Assembly (NCBI GenBank): GCA_017305715.1 | Contig: JAFKKG010000009.1 | Location: forward strand, 248,001-312,000 | Direction of reading: 5' to 3' | From: Hyphomicrobiales bacterium | Lineage (GTDB): Bacteria > Pseudomonadota > Alphaproteobacteria > Rhizobiales > Xanthobacteraceae | Length of the DNA: 64,000 bases | Shown here: in pieces, positions 15,857 to 22,431 of the stretch | How positions within the stretch are numbered: position 1 is the stretch's first letter | Layout of the letters: every line of letters starts with the position of its first letter | Program-made: the position numbers and the translations under genes | The notes under the pieces: model-generated | What the model saw: only the letters and a program-made list of their open reading frames with translations | The model's database searches: none | Told to the model about the DNA's origin: nothing

Positions 15857-16876
15857 TTACTGCGCTGTCGAAGCGTCACACCTTGGCTGGGCGCAATTCC
15901 CCATGCCGTTCTCCGGCACAATCATTGGAATAAAGCCGAAGACTCCGGGACTGTCGGGATCAACGAGCACACGGACCGCGTGGATATCGAACTCCCCGTA
16001 GACCATCAACTTTAGAACGTTTGGAATGGGTTTGCCGCTGCTGTTTCTCAGGGGCTTGAGTTCAAGGTAATGCTCGTCACCATTGACGAGAAGTACTGGC
16101 CTGGCGAGAGCTCGCGCGCCGCGTTCAATTGCGTTCAATACCCCCGTAAATCCGGACTGACGAGGCATTGAGCCATCGGGCAACCGCGATACATCGAATT
16201 CAGCTTGAGTGAACACGACAACGGCCTTCGCGCCGGTGTCCCTGGCAAATTGAAATCCGGCATCAATCCATGCAATGTTCGCCCTGTTGCGTGCGAAGTA
16301 CTCTTTAGCGCCATCGAGGTCGAAGGCCTCGAAGCCGTTGTTCGACCCTACGATGTGCACGCCGATGAATACGACCTCGTTCTTGCTGAAGCGGACATTT
16401 TCAACGTAGGTCGCAAACTCCGGCATCAGCCTGGCTTGGCTTTCCACGGCCATCGGGGCTTTGCCGAGAGACCTATCCAGATCAGGAAAATAGATTTCGC
16501 GAACCTTAGCCAATCGCTCGCGAGGATCGTAGCCACCCGCCGGTTTTGTATGGCAGTCGGTCCATTCATTGTCGCCGATCGTATAAACCAGGGGACCGTC
16601 AAAGGTTTGCAATTGATCGAAGGTTTTCTGCAGCATTTCATTCGTGCAAGGCGTTTTGCTGCCTTTGGTGTCTCCCACATGCAGCGAGAAAGCTGGCTTC
16701 ATCTTGTTGACAGCGGTGATGAGCCGCTCAAATTTTACGTAGTCGCCCGGAACGGCATACGGCATGTCGCCCAGCGCGACGAATGAGAATGCTTTGTCTC
16801 CTCCAATCTGCTCTGCCGCGGTAGCGGATTGCAGACCAGCAATAATCAGCAACGCCGGGAAAAACCTGTGATGCAT
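15857..16876 (-). CDS. Exported calcineurin-like metallophosphoesterase
   Basis: 339 residues from the ATG at 16876. Signal peptide MHHRFFPALLIIAGLQSATA with cleavage before AEQ. Metal-binding motifs FVALGDMPY (residues about 33-41), LHVGDTKG, YTIGDNEWTD and a late NGDEHY are present, matching the GD-GD(N)-H pattern of the calcineurin-like superfamily. It should act in the periplasm on a phosphate ester; the substrate is unknown. It lies between the two copies of the 275-bp repeat, so it probably arrived with the event that made them. Confidence 0.8.
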   Translation of the reverse strand: MHHRFFPALLIIAGLQSATAAEQIGGDKAFSFVALGDMPYAVPGDYVKFERLITAVNKMKPAFSLHVGDTKGSKTPCTNEMLQKTFDQLQTFDGPLVYTIGDNEWTDCHTKPAGGYDPRERLAKVREIYFPDLDRSLGKAPMAVESQARLMPEFATYVENVRFSKNEVVFIGVHIVGSNNGFEAFDLDGAKEYFARNRANIAWIDAGFQFARDTGAKAVVVFTQAEFDVSRLPDGSMPRQSGFTGVLNAIERGARALARPVLLVNGDEHYLELKPLRNSSGKPIPNVLKLMVYGEFDIHAVRVLVDPDSPGVFGFIPMIVPENGMGNCAQPRCDASTAQ

Positions 16877-16908
16877 GCGCCACTCCGTAGCCAAGGAGAA
16901 AAGATTAT

Positions 16909-16974
16909 CAAGGCGGCCAAGGCAGCGAGCGCTTCCGCAAGAGAGGCGTCTTCAACGATCAGGATGCAAGTCAT
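16909..16974 (-). pseudogene. 5' fragment of a response-regulator gene
   Basis: From the ATG at 16974 the frame reads MTCILIVEDASLAEALAALA, nearly identical to residues 1-20 of the intact regulator at 15328 but missing one Asp of the acidic pair. Similarity is lost after about 22 codons. It is a remnant left by the local duplication, not a working gene. Confidence 0.75.
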
Positions 16975-17192
16975 TTTCCGATGCCAGCCGTTTCGTGGCA
17001 CAAGATGGCACAGCGAGCTTGAACCCAACTTGAATGGGCCAGTTCAAGATCAGTTCGGGAGGGAAATGGTAGAGGTCAATTGCCTGCCCAGCTTTGGAGA
17101 GCGAGATGTCCAGATATCTCACATTGTCTAGAATTATACGATCGAACAGAAATGGCTCCGCGGCCCCAAATCTGTTGATGAGCCGCCGTATG
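16919..17192. repeat. Direct repeat copy B ahead of the PepSY-like gene
   Basis: About 274 bp, partner of 15270-15545. It runs from the broken response-regulator start through the shared upstream block into the first codons of the gene at 17178. In this copy the downstream gene is intact, in copy A the regulator is intact, so the ancestral arrangement was a divergent pair sharing one promoter region. Confidence 0.85.
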
Positions 17193-17951
17193 GACGCGCT
17201 GATGGGTCTCCTGTCGGCTGCTGTCACTATCGTCGTCACGCTGAGCATAGCCCTTGCCCAACCGACGACAGGCGAAAGTTCAACTTTTCGCGGGAAGGTC
17301 ACCGACGATTTCGGCGGCAAGATCGTAATCGAAACCGACGCTGGTAAATTTCTGGTCGAACCTCGTGGGCTGACGGCCAATTCTGTAAAAGTCGTTCCGG
17401 CCGAGGTGGTAGTCGTAACCGGAGTTGCTCGCGAGCGGGCGATCGACGCCAGCCGGATCGTTCGCGAGAACGGTGAGATTGTTTTTCTTGCTCCGTCGAC
17501 AGCCGTCGTCCCGACCGTCCAACTGCCCGGAAGTCCAATCGATGGTTCGGTTGCCAGGCAATGGACGTTGCCGGAGGTTACACCCGCACAAATTCAGGCT
17601 GTGCTCAAGGAACAGGGGCTCACGCAAATTGGAGCGGCCGAGCGCAAGAAGCGGCATATCGAAATCCAGACGCGAGACGGCAATGGCCGCGACATCATAG
17701 CTTCACTCGACCGGTTTGGCCGGATCTGGGAAATTGAGGATGCGGACCATGATAAGAAACGGACCCCGGTTCAGATTTCAACGGAAGCGCAAGCCGCGGA
17801 TATTGCTAGACAATCTGGTTACGGGACACCTAGTTCAATCGAACGCCGTAAGCACCATTTCGAGGTCCTGACCACAAACAGCAGGGGCGAGCCTCTGGAG
17901 GTGCATATCGATTTGTCGGGTCATATCTATAAGCGCGTCTGGCTACGATGA
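17178..17951 (+). CDS. Exported PepSY-like protein
   Basis: 257 residues from the ATG at 17178 (17190 is an alternative). Signal peptide MSRRMDALMGLLSAAVTIVV ending near ALAQ. Residues 33-100 form a small beta-barrel-like unit (FRGKVTDDFGGKIVIETDAG, KVVPAEVVVVTGVARER). The C-terminal half has two PepSY-type repeats (IGAAERKKRHIEIQTRDGNG; SSIERRKHHFEVLTTNSRGE). Divergent genes with two-component systems often encode such periplasmic PepSY proteins that affect the kinase; that link is an inference. The final codons are followed directly by a short gap. Confidence 0.75.
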   Translation: MSRRMDALMGLLSAAVTIVVTLSIALAQPTTGESSTFRGKVTDDFGGKIVIETDAGKFLVEPRGLTANSVKVVPAEVVVVTGVARERAIDASRIVRENGEIVFLAPSTAVVPTVQLPGSPIDGSVARQWTLPEVTPAQIQAVLKEQGLTQIGAAERKKRHIEIQTRDGNGRDIIASLDRFGRIWEIEDADHDKKRTPVQISTEAQAADIARQSGYGTPSSIERRKHHFEVLTTNSRGEPLEVHIDLSGHIYKRVWLR

Positions 17952-18045
17952 AGGCTCGCGGTGAAGTCGCGGGTAGCTCACTCCCAGGCCCGTTGCAATC
18001 CATCACGCAGCACCGCTCTACCTGCTTGCCTGGGCGGCCCCGCCT

Positions 18046-18471
18046 TCAGCCTGGCGCGGCCTTCCGAAGCCCCCAGAGAACGATGAGCGAGGCGGCTATA
18101 ATCGCGAGGCCAACCGAGACGAAGCCCACCGTCACGAGGATTTCCTGCCATGGCTGGGCGCGTTGGCCAGCGGCTGTGATCGGTGACATCGCGGCTGTGC
18201 CCAGCATCGCGGCCAGGGTCGTTACGGCCCAATTGACATAGGTCCCATAGAGCACGGCCCAGTATGCAGCCACCTCTTGCCGCTTCGACAATCGCAGCCC
18301 GGACCAAATTGCGCCCAGCGCAACCAGAAATGTTCCGTTCATGACGCCTTCGAGGTGCGCCGCGAGTCCCATTCGGGGATTATGAAACTGCTGCTCGACA
18401 AGGCCTGTCAGCAAACCAAGCAGAAACAGAAACATGCCGTGCCAGCACAGCCGGCGTTTTCCGTCATTCAT
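18046..18471 (-). CDS. Four-helix membrane protein, styrene-oxide-isomerase-like
   Basis: 141 residues with four hydrophobic helices. The motifs WHGMFLFLLGLLTGL, NPRMGLAAHLEGVMNGTFLV, ALYGTY-type segment (AVLYGTYVNWAVTTLAA) and the final LIVLWGLRKA match the family that includes styrene oxide isomerase StyC and many proteins loosely annotated as hydrogenases. The conserved His in AHLEGVMNG is present, which in StyC-type proteins helps bind haem. No styrene pathway genes are nearby, so the substrate is unknown. Confidence 0.7.
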   Translation of the reverse strand: MNDGKRRLCWHGMFLFLLGLLTGLVEQQFHNPRMGLAAHLEGVMNGTFLVALGAIWSGLRLSKRQEVAAYWAVLYGTYVNWAVTTLAAMLGTAAMSPITAAGQRAQPWQEILVTVGFVSVGLAIIAASLIVLWGLRKAAPG

Positions 18472-18622
18472 CCCTACCCCCTGTTTTCCCAGCGCTAGCC
18501 GTTGCCATCGACCCTCGGAAAATCTGGCGAGGCTGTCTACAGGCGCCTCTTAGCCCTCTCCCAAATCCGGGCCGTAATTCGGTGATTGGCAACCGCATTT
18601 TAGGCCACGAGCTGCCCGCATA

Positions 18623-18634
18623 CCCCAAATGGGG
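18623..18634. promoter_or_regulatory. Palindrome CCCC-AAAT-GGGG upstream of the LuxR-type gene
   Basis: Five-base inverted arms (CCCCA/TGGGG) 161 bp before the regulator start. A near-copy, CCCC-ATTC-GGGG, lies at 20030-20041 ahead of the PEP-CTERM gene. A candidate binding site for the LuxR-type protein. The rest of the 323-bp gap 18472-18794 shows nothing I can name. Confidence 0.4.
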
Positions 18635-18794
18635 CATGATTGGTGCTTGAGGGGTGGGATATCAACCGAAACGATCACCACGGAAGTGGGACACTTTGCG
18701 GAGAGGTCGCGGGACCTTTTGTGTGGCAGCGTCCCGATTCGATCTTGTGCGTTGACTTCATGCAGGGACGACGAAGCTGCCGAACTGAAGTGGG

Positions 18795-19898
18795 ATGGTG
18801 AGGAACGTGGCCGAGTTCGATGTAGCGACGATCGTCAACATGTTGAATGCTGCCGCTCTCGATCCGAGCCGCTGGGATGCAGCATTGGAAGGGCTTGCAA
18901 AACACACGCGGAGTTTCGGCGTCGTGGTGTTTCCCTTGAGAGGCTCGCTGCCTTATTTGCCAGCAACCCGGTCCATGGGCGAGGCTTTTGAGACCTACGT
19001 GCGCGATGGGTGGGTCAGCAAGGATGAACGCATAATTTATGGAGCGAACAGAGTAATTCAGAGAGGCTTGGTTACAGACCGGGACATCAGGTCAGAGGAC
19101 GACATCAGGCGAAGTGCCTTCTACCAGGAATTCGTGGCCCGCCTGGGGTTGAAGGGATTCGCAGCCGTGCGCATTGGCAGTGGCGATCAGGTGTGGAGCT
19201 TGACGCTTCACAGGTCGCATCAGCAGGGTCACTTTGAGGAGGCAGAACTGCAATCCTTGCGTCCGTTGTCGACGCAGCTCGACGGCATGGCACAAATTGC
19301 GAGCACCCTGGGACTGGCCCACGGCGCAGCCGCGCTGACCGCATTTGACGTTGCGGGCAAAGCCGCGTTGCTACTGGGCCGAACGGGTGAAGTCGTTCGC
19401 GCGAACCATCGCGCCGAGCGCCTTCTGGATGAAGACGTCAGAATAGAGAAGCGACGGCTAATCAGTTCTGATCGAGAGGCAACCGACCGGTTTGACCTTT
19501 CGATCAAGCGGTTGCTTTGGTCTGGCGACAGCTCCGGCGTTCCGCCGGTATCGTTTCCCAGGACCGGACGCAGCGCCGTCCTGGTCTATCTCATCCGCAG
19601 CTTTCAATTGGCCGAAACGCCTTTGTCGGCTTATCACGCGATAGCCGTGTTGGCCGATCCGGATGACAGACTGCTGCCAACCACGCAAACGCTTCAGAAG
19701 AATTTCGGGCTAACACCGGCCGAGGCCCGGTTGGCTCTATCCCTGCAGTCGGGCAAGGACCTGCAATCCGCGGCGGCCAGTCTGGGCGTCTCTGCAGAGA
19801 CCGTCAGAAAGCAGGTTAAGTCCATTTTCGCGAAAACCGGCGTCAAACGGCAGGTTGATCTTGTGGCGCTGATCTCCAATCTCCTCCCAAATATCTAG
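18795..19898 (+). CDS. LuxR-type transcriptional regulator
   Basis: 367 residues from the ATG at 18795. The C-terminal 65 residues are a LuxR/GerE helix-turn-helix: FGLTPAEARLALSLQSGKDL, then SAAASLGVSAETVRKQVKSI and FAKTGVKRQVDLVALI. Residues 1-170 resemble a GAF/PAS-like sensory fold (RRSAFYQEFVARLGLKGFAA). There is no autoinducer-binding signature, so it is not a classical quorum-sensing receptor. The PEP-CTERM gene follows 211 bases later with a matching palindrome upstream, suggesting it as a target. Confidence 0.85.
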   Translation: MVRNVAEFDVATIVNMLNAAALDPSRWDAALEGLAKHTRSFGVVVFPLRGSLPYLPATRSMGEAFETYVRDGWVSKDERIIYGANRVIQRGLVTDRDIRSEDDIRRSAFYQEFVARLGLKGFAAVRIGSGDQVWSLTLHRSHQQGHFEEAELQSLRPLSTQLDGMAQIASTLGLAHGAAALTAFDVAGKAALLLGRTGEVVRANHRAERLLDEDVRIEKRRLISSDREATDRFDLSIKRLLWSGDSSGVPPVSFPRTGRSAVLVYLIRSFQLAETPLSAYHAIAVLADPDDRLLPTTQTLQKNFGLTPAEARLALSLQSGKDLQSAAASLGVSAETVRKQVKSIFAKTGVKRQVDLVALISNLLPNI

Positions 19899-20029
19899 CA
19901 TTTTTGTATCGACTGGGGAGCGGTAGCCGATGCGGCCGCTGGCTCAGCCGTGTTCGCCAAGGATCTCAAAACCGACATTCGTCATCAGTGGCCGGTCCGG
20001 AAAGTCTGCCCAGGACCCCACGCAGAATG

Positions 20030-20041
20030 CCCCATTCGGGG
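20030..20041. promoter_or_regulatory. Palindrome CCCC-ATTC-GGGG upstream of the PEP-CTERM gene
   Basis: Second copy of the CCCC-N4-GGGG element, 69 bp before the ATG at 20110 and downstream of the LuxR-type gene. Position fits an activator or operator site. Confidence 0.4.
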
Positions 20042-20109
20042 AATTTATCTGCCTGCAGATTACGATTAATCAATTGACTATTGACGGCAATCGTTTGGAG
20101 GCTTTTGCA

Positions 20110-20730
20110 ATGTTTAGAAGTTTGAGCTGCGCCTTGGCTGGTCTGGCGCTCTTGGGAGCGCCCGCGCTCGCTTCTACCGTTATTGATCAGAACCAAGACC
20201 TGGCCTCTGGTGTATTCAGCTATCTTACGCCTTCATTCTATGCGGCCCAGTCCTTTCAGCAAACGGCCGACAATATTTCAGGCGCTGGAATTTTTCTTGC
20301 CAGCGGCCTTGGGTCGGGCACCCAAAACGTGACGATCAGTCTTTGGTCGGGCGGTATGCCCACGACGGGCGGCACGTACATAACAAGCGGAATGGCGATG
20401 GCCAGTGCGTCGGGTACCTGGGTGGACGTCTTCTGGACCCCGATTGCCATAACTTCCGGAACCACCGCGTATTTGGTTATTTCGTCATCAATGAGTTCTA
20501 ATTATGCAGTCGCTTACGGCACCGGAAATCCTTATGCCTTGGGCGGAGCCTCGTTCAACGGCGGCACGCTCAATTCGCTTTATGATCTCACGTTCCGAAC
20601 TTACTCCGACACAGCCTTCAGCGCAGCGGTGCCCGAACCGGCCACCTGGGCCATGATGATCCTCGGGTTTGCTGGTGTTGGATGCCTCGCCTATCGCAGA
20701 CGCAATCGGAGCATCGCTTCTAGCGCCTGA
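20110..20730 (+). CDS. PEP-CTERM anchored exported protein
   Basis: 206 residues; TTGGAG precedes the ATG at 20110. Signal peptide [20 protein letters not shown] cleaved after ALA. The body is a low-complexity Ser/Thr/Gly beta-rich domain resembling choice-of-anchor or jelly-roll folds. The C-terminus carries the sorting signal [20 protein letters not shown] followed by AYRRRNR. Such proteins are sorted by exosortase and are usually surface or exopolysaccharide-linked. No exosortase is in the window. Confidence 0.85.
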   Translation: MFRSLSCALAGLALLGAPALASTVIDQNQDLASGVFSYLTPSFYAAQSFQQTADNISGAGIFLASGLGSGTQNVTISLWSGGMPTTGGTYITSGMAMASASGTWVDVFWTPIAITSGTTAYLVISSSMSSNYAVAYGTGNPYALGGASFNGGTLNSLYDLTFRTYSDTAFSAAVPEPATWAMMILGFAGVGCLAYRRRNRSIASSA

Positions 20731-20901
20731 TGATCTCGCCCCTGCGATCAGAATGCAGAGAGACCGCCCTCGGGCGACCTTTTGCCTGCAGGAGCGAGGG
20801 ACAACGCCGGGTACGTCGTCGACCCGCTTGCGGAACGCCTGCTCTGGTTCGCCCCGCCGGCTTGCCGGGCACGGCAATCATTTCTCACAGCCTCCGAAAA
20901 A

Positions 20902-20977
20902 TGGCGGGAGAACCAGGCTTCGAACCTGGAACCTCTGGTTTTGAAGACCAGCGCTCGTCCACTTGAGCTTCACTCCC
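20902..20977 (-). tRNA. tRNA with anticodon UCA (UGA-reading, Trp-like)
   Basis: A full cloverleaf with encoded CCA: 7-bp acceptor (one T-T mismatch, one G-T), D-arm GCTC/GAGC, perfect anticodon stem CTGGT/ACCAG with loop CTTCAAA, 5-base variable loop, and perfect T-arm CCAGG/CCTGG. The anticodon TCA reads the stop codon UGA. It is not tRNA-Sec: the variable arm is short and acceptor plus T-stem total 12 pairs. The anticodon arm, G73 and A9 resemble tRNA-Trp with C34 changed to T. Last gene of the leftward tRNA array. Confidence 0.85.
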
Positions 20978-20983
20978 TGGATT

Positions 20984-21053
20984 GGCCCGCCCCGCGGGGC
21001 TGCCCCGTGTCTTCCTGCTCCCCAGGCAAGTGTCCTGGCTGATAGACGAGGCC
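20984..21053 (-). tRNA. tRNA-Pro(GGG)-like, degenerate
   Basis: The anticodon arm CTTGC/GCAGG with loop CTGGGGA is clear and Pro-like. Five of seven acceptor positions pair. The T-arm is abnormal, giving only CGGGG/CCCCG with a three-base loop, and no CCA is encoded. Six bases separate it from the tRNA downstream and nine from the next array member. Probably decayed or atypical. Confidence 0.4.
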
Positions 21054-21062
21054 GCAAGGAAG

Positions 21063-21135
21063 CGGCCGCTCGTGACCGTTTCGAATCGTCCCGTTCGCCG
21101 CTATGAGCAGGAAGCCCCTCCCGCGACGTCGAGCG
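21063..21135 (-). tRNA. tRNA(CAT)-like (Met or Ile2)
   Basis: Acceptor CGCTCGA/ACGAGCG pairs at six of seven positions, discriminator G73, then CCG in place of CCA. The anticodon loop is CTCATAG on an imperfect stem. T-loop TTCGAAA is canonical but only three of five T-stem pairs form. Seven bases from the next array member. The CAT anticodon could be Met or lysidine-type Ile. Confidence 0.45.
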
Positions 21136-21142
21136 ATGGATT

Positions 21143-21220
21143 TGGTAAGCGCGGCGGGATTCGAATCAGCGGTAACCGGAATCAATATCCGGCGCCCTTG
21201 GCCAACTTCGCGACGCGCCG
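21143..21220 (-). tRNA. tRNA-Gln(TTG)-like
   Basis: Encoded CCA with A73; acceptor pairs at six of seven positions. Anticodon stem CCGGA/TCCGG is perfect, loop TATTGAT gives TTG but with A in place of the universal U33. T-loop TTCGAAT is canonical on a weakened stem (three of five). The D-region matches known tRNA-Gln layouts (TC, then GCGAAGTTGGCCAAGG). Confidence 0.55.
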
Positions 21221-21224
21221 GCGA

Positions 21225-21301
21225 TGGCGCTCCCTGGCGGATTCGAACCGGTGATTTTCTCCGTGAAAGGGTGCTATTCTGGGCCACCAGACGAAAGGAG
21301 C
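21225..21301 (-). tRNA. tRNA-Glu(TTC)-like
   Basis: Encoded CCA with G73; acceptor GCTCCTT/AGGGAGC pairs at all seven positions (one G-T). Anticodon loop CTTTCAC gives TTC on a stem with two mismatches. T-loop TTCGAAT is canonical on a stem with three of five pairs. The D-region GTCTGGTGGCCCAG resembles tRNA-Glu. Four bases from the Gln-type tRNA. Confidence 0.6.
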
Positions 21302-21313
21302 GAGGGGGCGACG

Positions 21314-21628
21314 ATGGTGATAAAGAAGGCGAAGAAGGCTAAAAAGGCCACCGCGAAAACGTGGAAACGGAAAACGGTCAAGGAACGGCCGCTGACGCAG
21401 CGGGAAAAGTCGCTCGCGGCCCGGCTTGATCAGCTTGGCCTCACCCAAGAAGCCGCCGAGCAACTGCGCCAGATAACTTCGGAGATCGACCGACAATTTG
21501 GAGACGGGCCCAAATTGCAACTGGTTCGAAGGATGAACGCAGCGCAAAGCGCATTCGAAGATGGGATTCTCAACTCCAACGGTATCAAGGACAGCGTCGC
21601 GGCAGCGCGGAAGGCGGCCGGCCTGTGA
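21314..21628 (+). CDS. Lysine-rich hypothetical protein nested in the tRNA array
   Basis: 104 residues from the ATG at 21314 (a longer frame would overlap the Glu-type tRNA). The first 30 residues are very basic (MVIKKAKKAKKATAKTWKRK). The rest is helical: PLTQREKSLAARLDQLGLTQ, EAAEQLRQITSEIDRQFGDG and a closing helix. It lies on the opposite strand to all the tRNAs and splits the array into 5- and 9-member blocks. The basic tail suggests nucleic-acid binding, but no family is recognised and a function tied to tRNA is only a guess. Confidence 0.55.
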   Translation: MVIKKAKKAKKATAKTWKRKTVKERPLTQREKSLAARLDQLGLTQEAAEQLRQITSEIDRQFGDGPKLQLVRRMNAAQSAFEDGILNSNGIKDSVAAARKAAGL

Positions 21629-21645
21629 TCGATGCGGTTGCGAAG

Positions 21646-21720
21646 TAGATTCCCGGACGGGTGCTTCCCCCGCTCATAACCGTTTTGCGGACGATCGCGT
21701 TCATGTTTCGCCACCGGGAA
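21646..21720 (-). tRNA. tRNA-Cys(GCA)-like with atypical T-loop
   Basis: Acceptor TTCCCGG/CCGGGAA is perfect and the discriminator is U73, the Cys identity base; the end reads CTA instead of CCA. D-stem GCG/CGC. Anticodon stem ATCGT/ACGGT pairs throughout (one G-T); loop CCGCAAA gives GCA but has C33 not U33. The T-arm is a 5-bp stem with loop GGAAGCA, lacking the TTC signature, so standard scanners may miss it. Confidence 0.6.
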
Positions 21721-21725
21721 TGGGA

Positions 21726-21804
21726 TGGTCAGTCTGGCTGGATTTGAACCAGCGATCCCCTGCTTCCAAGGCAGGTAGGGACGGCCGGGCTCCCCTACAG
21801 ACTG
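21726..21804 (-). tRNA. tRNA-Pro(TGG)
   Basis: Perfect cloverleaf: acceptor CAGTCTG/CAGACTG, A73, encoded CCA, D-stem GGGG/TCCC, anticodon stem CCTGC/GCAGG with loop CTTGGAA, T-arm GCTGG/CCAGC with loop TTCAAAT. Five bases from the Cys-type gene, seven from the Arg gene. Confidence 0.92.
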
Positions 21805-21811
21805 GTTGATT

Positions 21812-21891
21812 TGGCCGACCTGGAGGGACGCGAACTCCCCGCCCTCCGCGTTCGTAGCACGGCGCTCTGAATCCAACTGAGCTACAGGTCG
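21812..21891 (-). tRNA. tRNA-Arg(ACG)
   Basis: Acceptor CGACCTG/CAGGTCG perfect, G73, encoded CCA, D-stem GCTC/GAGC with a long D-loop, anticodon stem CCGTG/CGCGG with loop CTACGAA, T-loop TTCGCGT on a stem with one mismatch. Clearly a tRNA gene. Confidence 0.9.
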
Positions 21892-21929
21892 TTGACGGTA
21901 CGGCGGGCGGTGTACGCCCCCGCGTCGAT

Positions 21930-22005
21930 TGGCTCCCGTCCACGGTTTCGAACCGCGCTATCCCGGTTAACAGCCGGGCGCCCTCGCCGAGATGGCTCGA
22001 CGGGA
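21930..22005 (-). tRNA. tRNA-Asn(GTT)
   Basis: Acceptor TCCCGTC/GACGGGA perfect, G73, encoded CCA, anticodon stem CCCGG/CCGGG with loop CTGTTAA, T-arm CGCGG/CCGTG with loop TTCGAAA. The 38-base spacer before it (21892-21929) is GC-rich with a small hairpin. Confidence 0.92.
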
Positions 22006-22011
22006 ACGAGA

Positions 22012-22075
22012 TGGTGGAGAGTGCCGGTACCGCCCCGGCCGCATCGATCTTGCAAGGATCAATTGTGCACTCCCC
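22012..22075 (-). tRNA. tRNA-Ala(TGC)-like lacking the D-arm
   Basis: Acceptor GGGGAGT/ACTCTCC pairs at all seven positions and includes G3-T70, the AlaRS identity pair; A73 and CCA are encoded. Anticodon stem TGATC/GATCG with loop CTTGCAA. T-stem GCCGG/CCGGC perfect but the loop is GGCGGTA. Only seven bases separate the acceptor from the anticodon stem, so there is no D-arm. Total 64 nt. It sits six bases from the Asn gene and four from the Phe gene, in register with the array. Confidence 0.65.
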
Positions 22076-22079
22076 GTGG

Positions 22080-22155
22080 TGGTGTCCAGAGTCAGTGCCG
22101 CCCTGACCTCCCCGGTATTTCAAACCGATGCTTTCACTGGATTAGCTTCCTGGAC
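22080..22155 (-). tRNA. tRNA-Phe(GAA) with atypical T-loop
   Basis: Acceptor GTCCAGG/TCTGGAC pairs throughout (one G-T), A73, encoded CCA, D-stem GCT/AGC, anticodon stem TCGGT/ACCGG with loop TTGAAAT. T-stem GTCAG/CTGAC is perfect but its loop is GGCGGCA instead of TTCRANY, the same style as the Ala and Cys members. Confidence 0.8.
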
Positions 22156-22183
22156 AGCAGCGCAAAGCGCGCCGTTTTGCAGA

Positions 22184-22257
22184 TGGCGCGGACCAGCGGA
22201 ATCGAACCGCTATCAATGCGCGGGCAGCGCATGGCACTCCCAATATACCAGGTCCGC
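22184..22257 (-). tRNA. tRNA-Gly(GCC)
   Basis: Perfect acceptor GCGGACC/GGTCCGC, G73, encoded CCA, D-stem GGTA/TGCC, anticodon stem ATGCG/CGCAT with loop CTGCCCG, T-arm AGCGG/CCGCT with loop TTCGATT. Confidence 0.92.
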
Positions 22258-22293
22258 AAGTTTAGACGGCTGTTGGAAGACCAGCCGAAGGGA

Positions 22294-22378
22294 TGGTGGG
22301 TAACCGCGGAATTGAACCGCGCATGCGCAAAGGCGCAGGCTTTACAGGCCCGCTCAGTCACCAGACTTGGCGTTACCC
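22294..22378 (-). tRNA. tRNA-Tyr(GTA)
   Basis: Class II tRNA of 85 nt. Acceptor GGGTAAC/GTTACCC perfect, A73, encoded CCA, anticodon stem CGGGC/GCCTG with loop CTGTAAA, a variable-arm hairpin (TGCGC/GCGCA), and perfect T-arm CGCGG/CCGCG with loop TTCAATT. Confidence 0.92.
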
Positions 22379-22431
22379 AAATGTCTTGAAATGTCTGCCA
22401 TGGGACTGGGCATTTGCCGCAGACATCATCC

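Noticed and set aside
13265..18060. Shared CTTCAGCCTGGCG at about 13267 and 18050 as element ends
   Set aside because: Thirteen shared bases in GC-rich DNA between unrelated contexts is weak, and no other sign of an element border is at 18050.
20902..20977. Interpretation of the UCA tRNA as selenocysteine tRNA
   Set aside because: The variable arm has five bases and acceptor plus T-stem total 12 pairs; tRNA-Sec has a long variable arm and 13 pairs.
21143..21220. Reading the Gln-type tRNA on the plus strand as Leu(CAA)
   Set aside because: TTCGAA is palindromic so both strands looked possible, but the encoded CCA, acceptor pairing and D-region fit only the minus strand.
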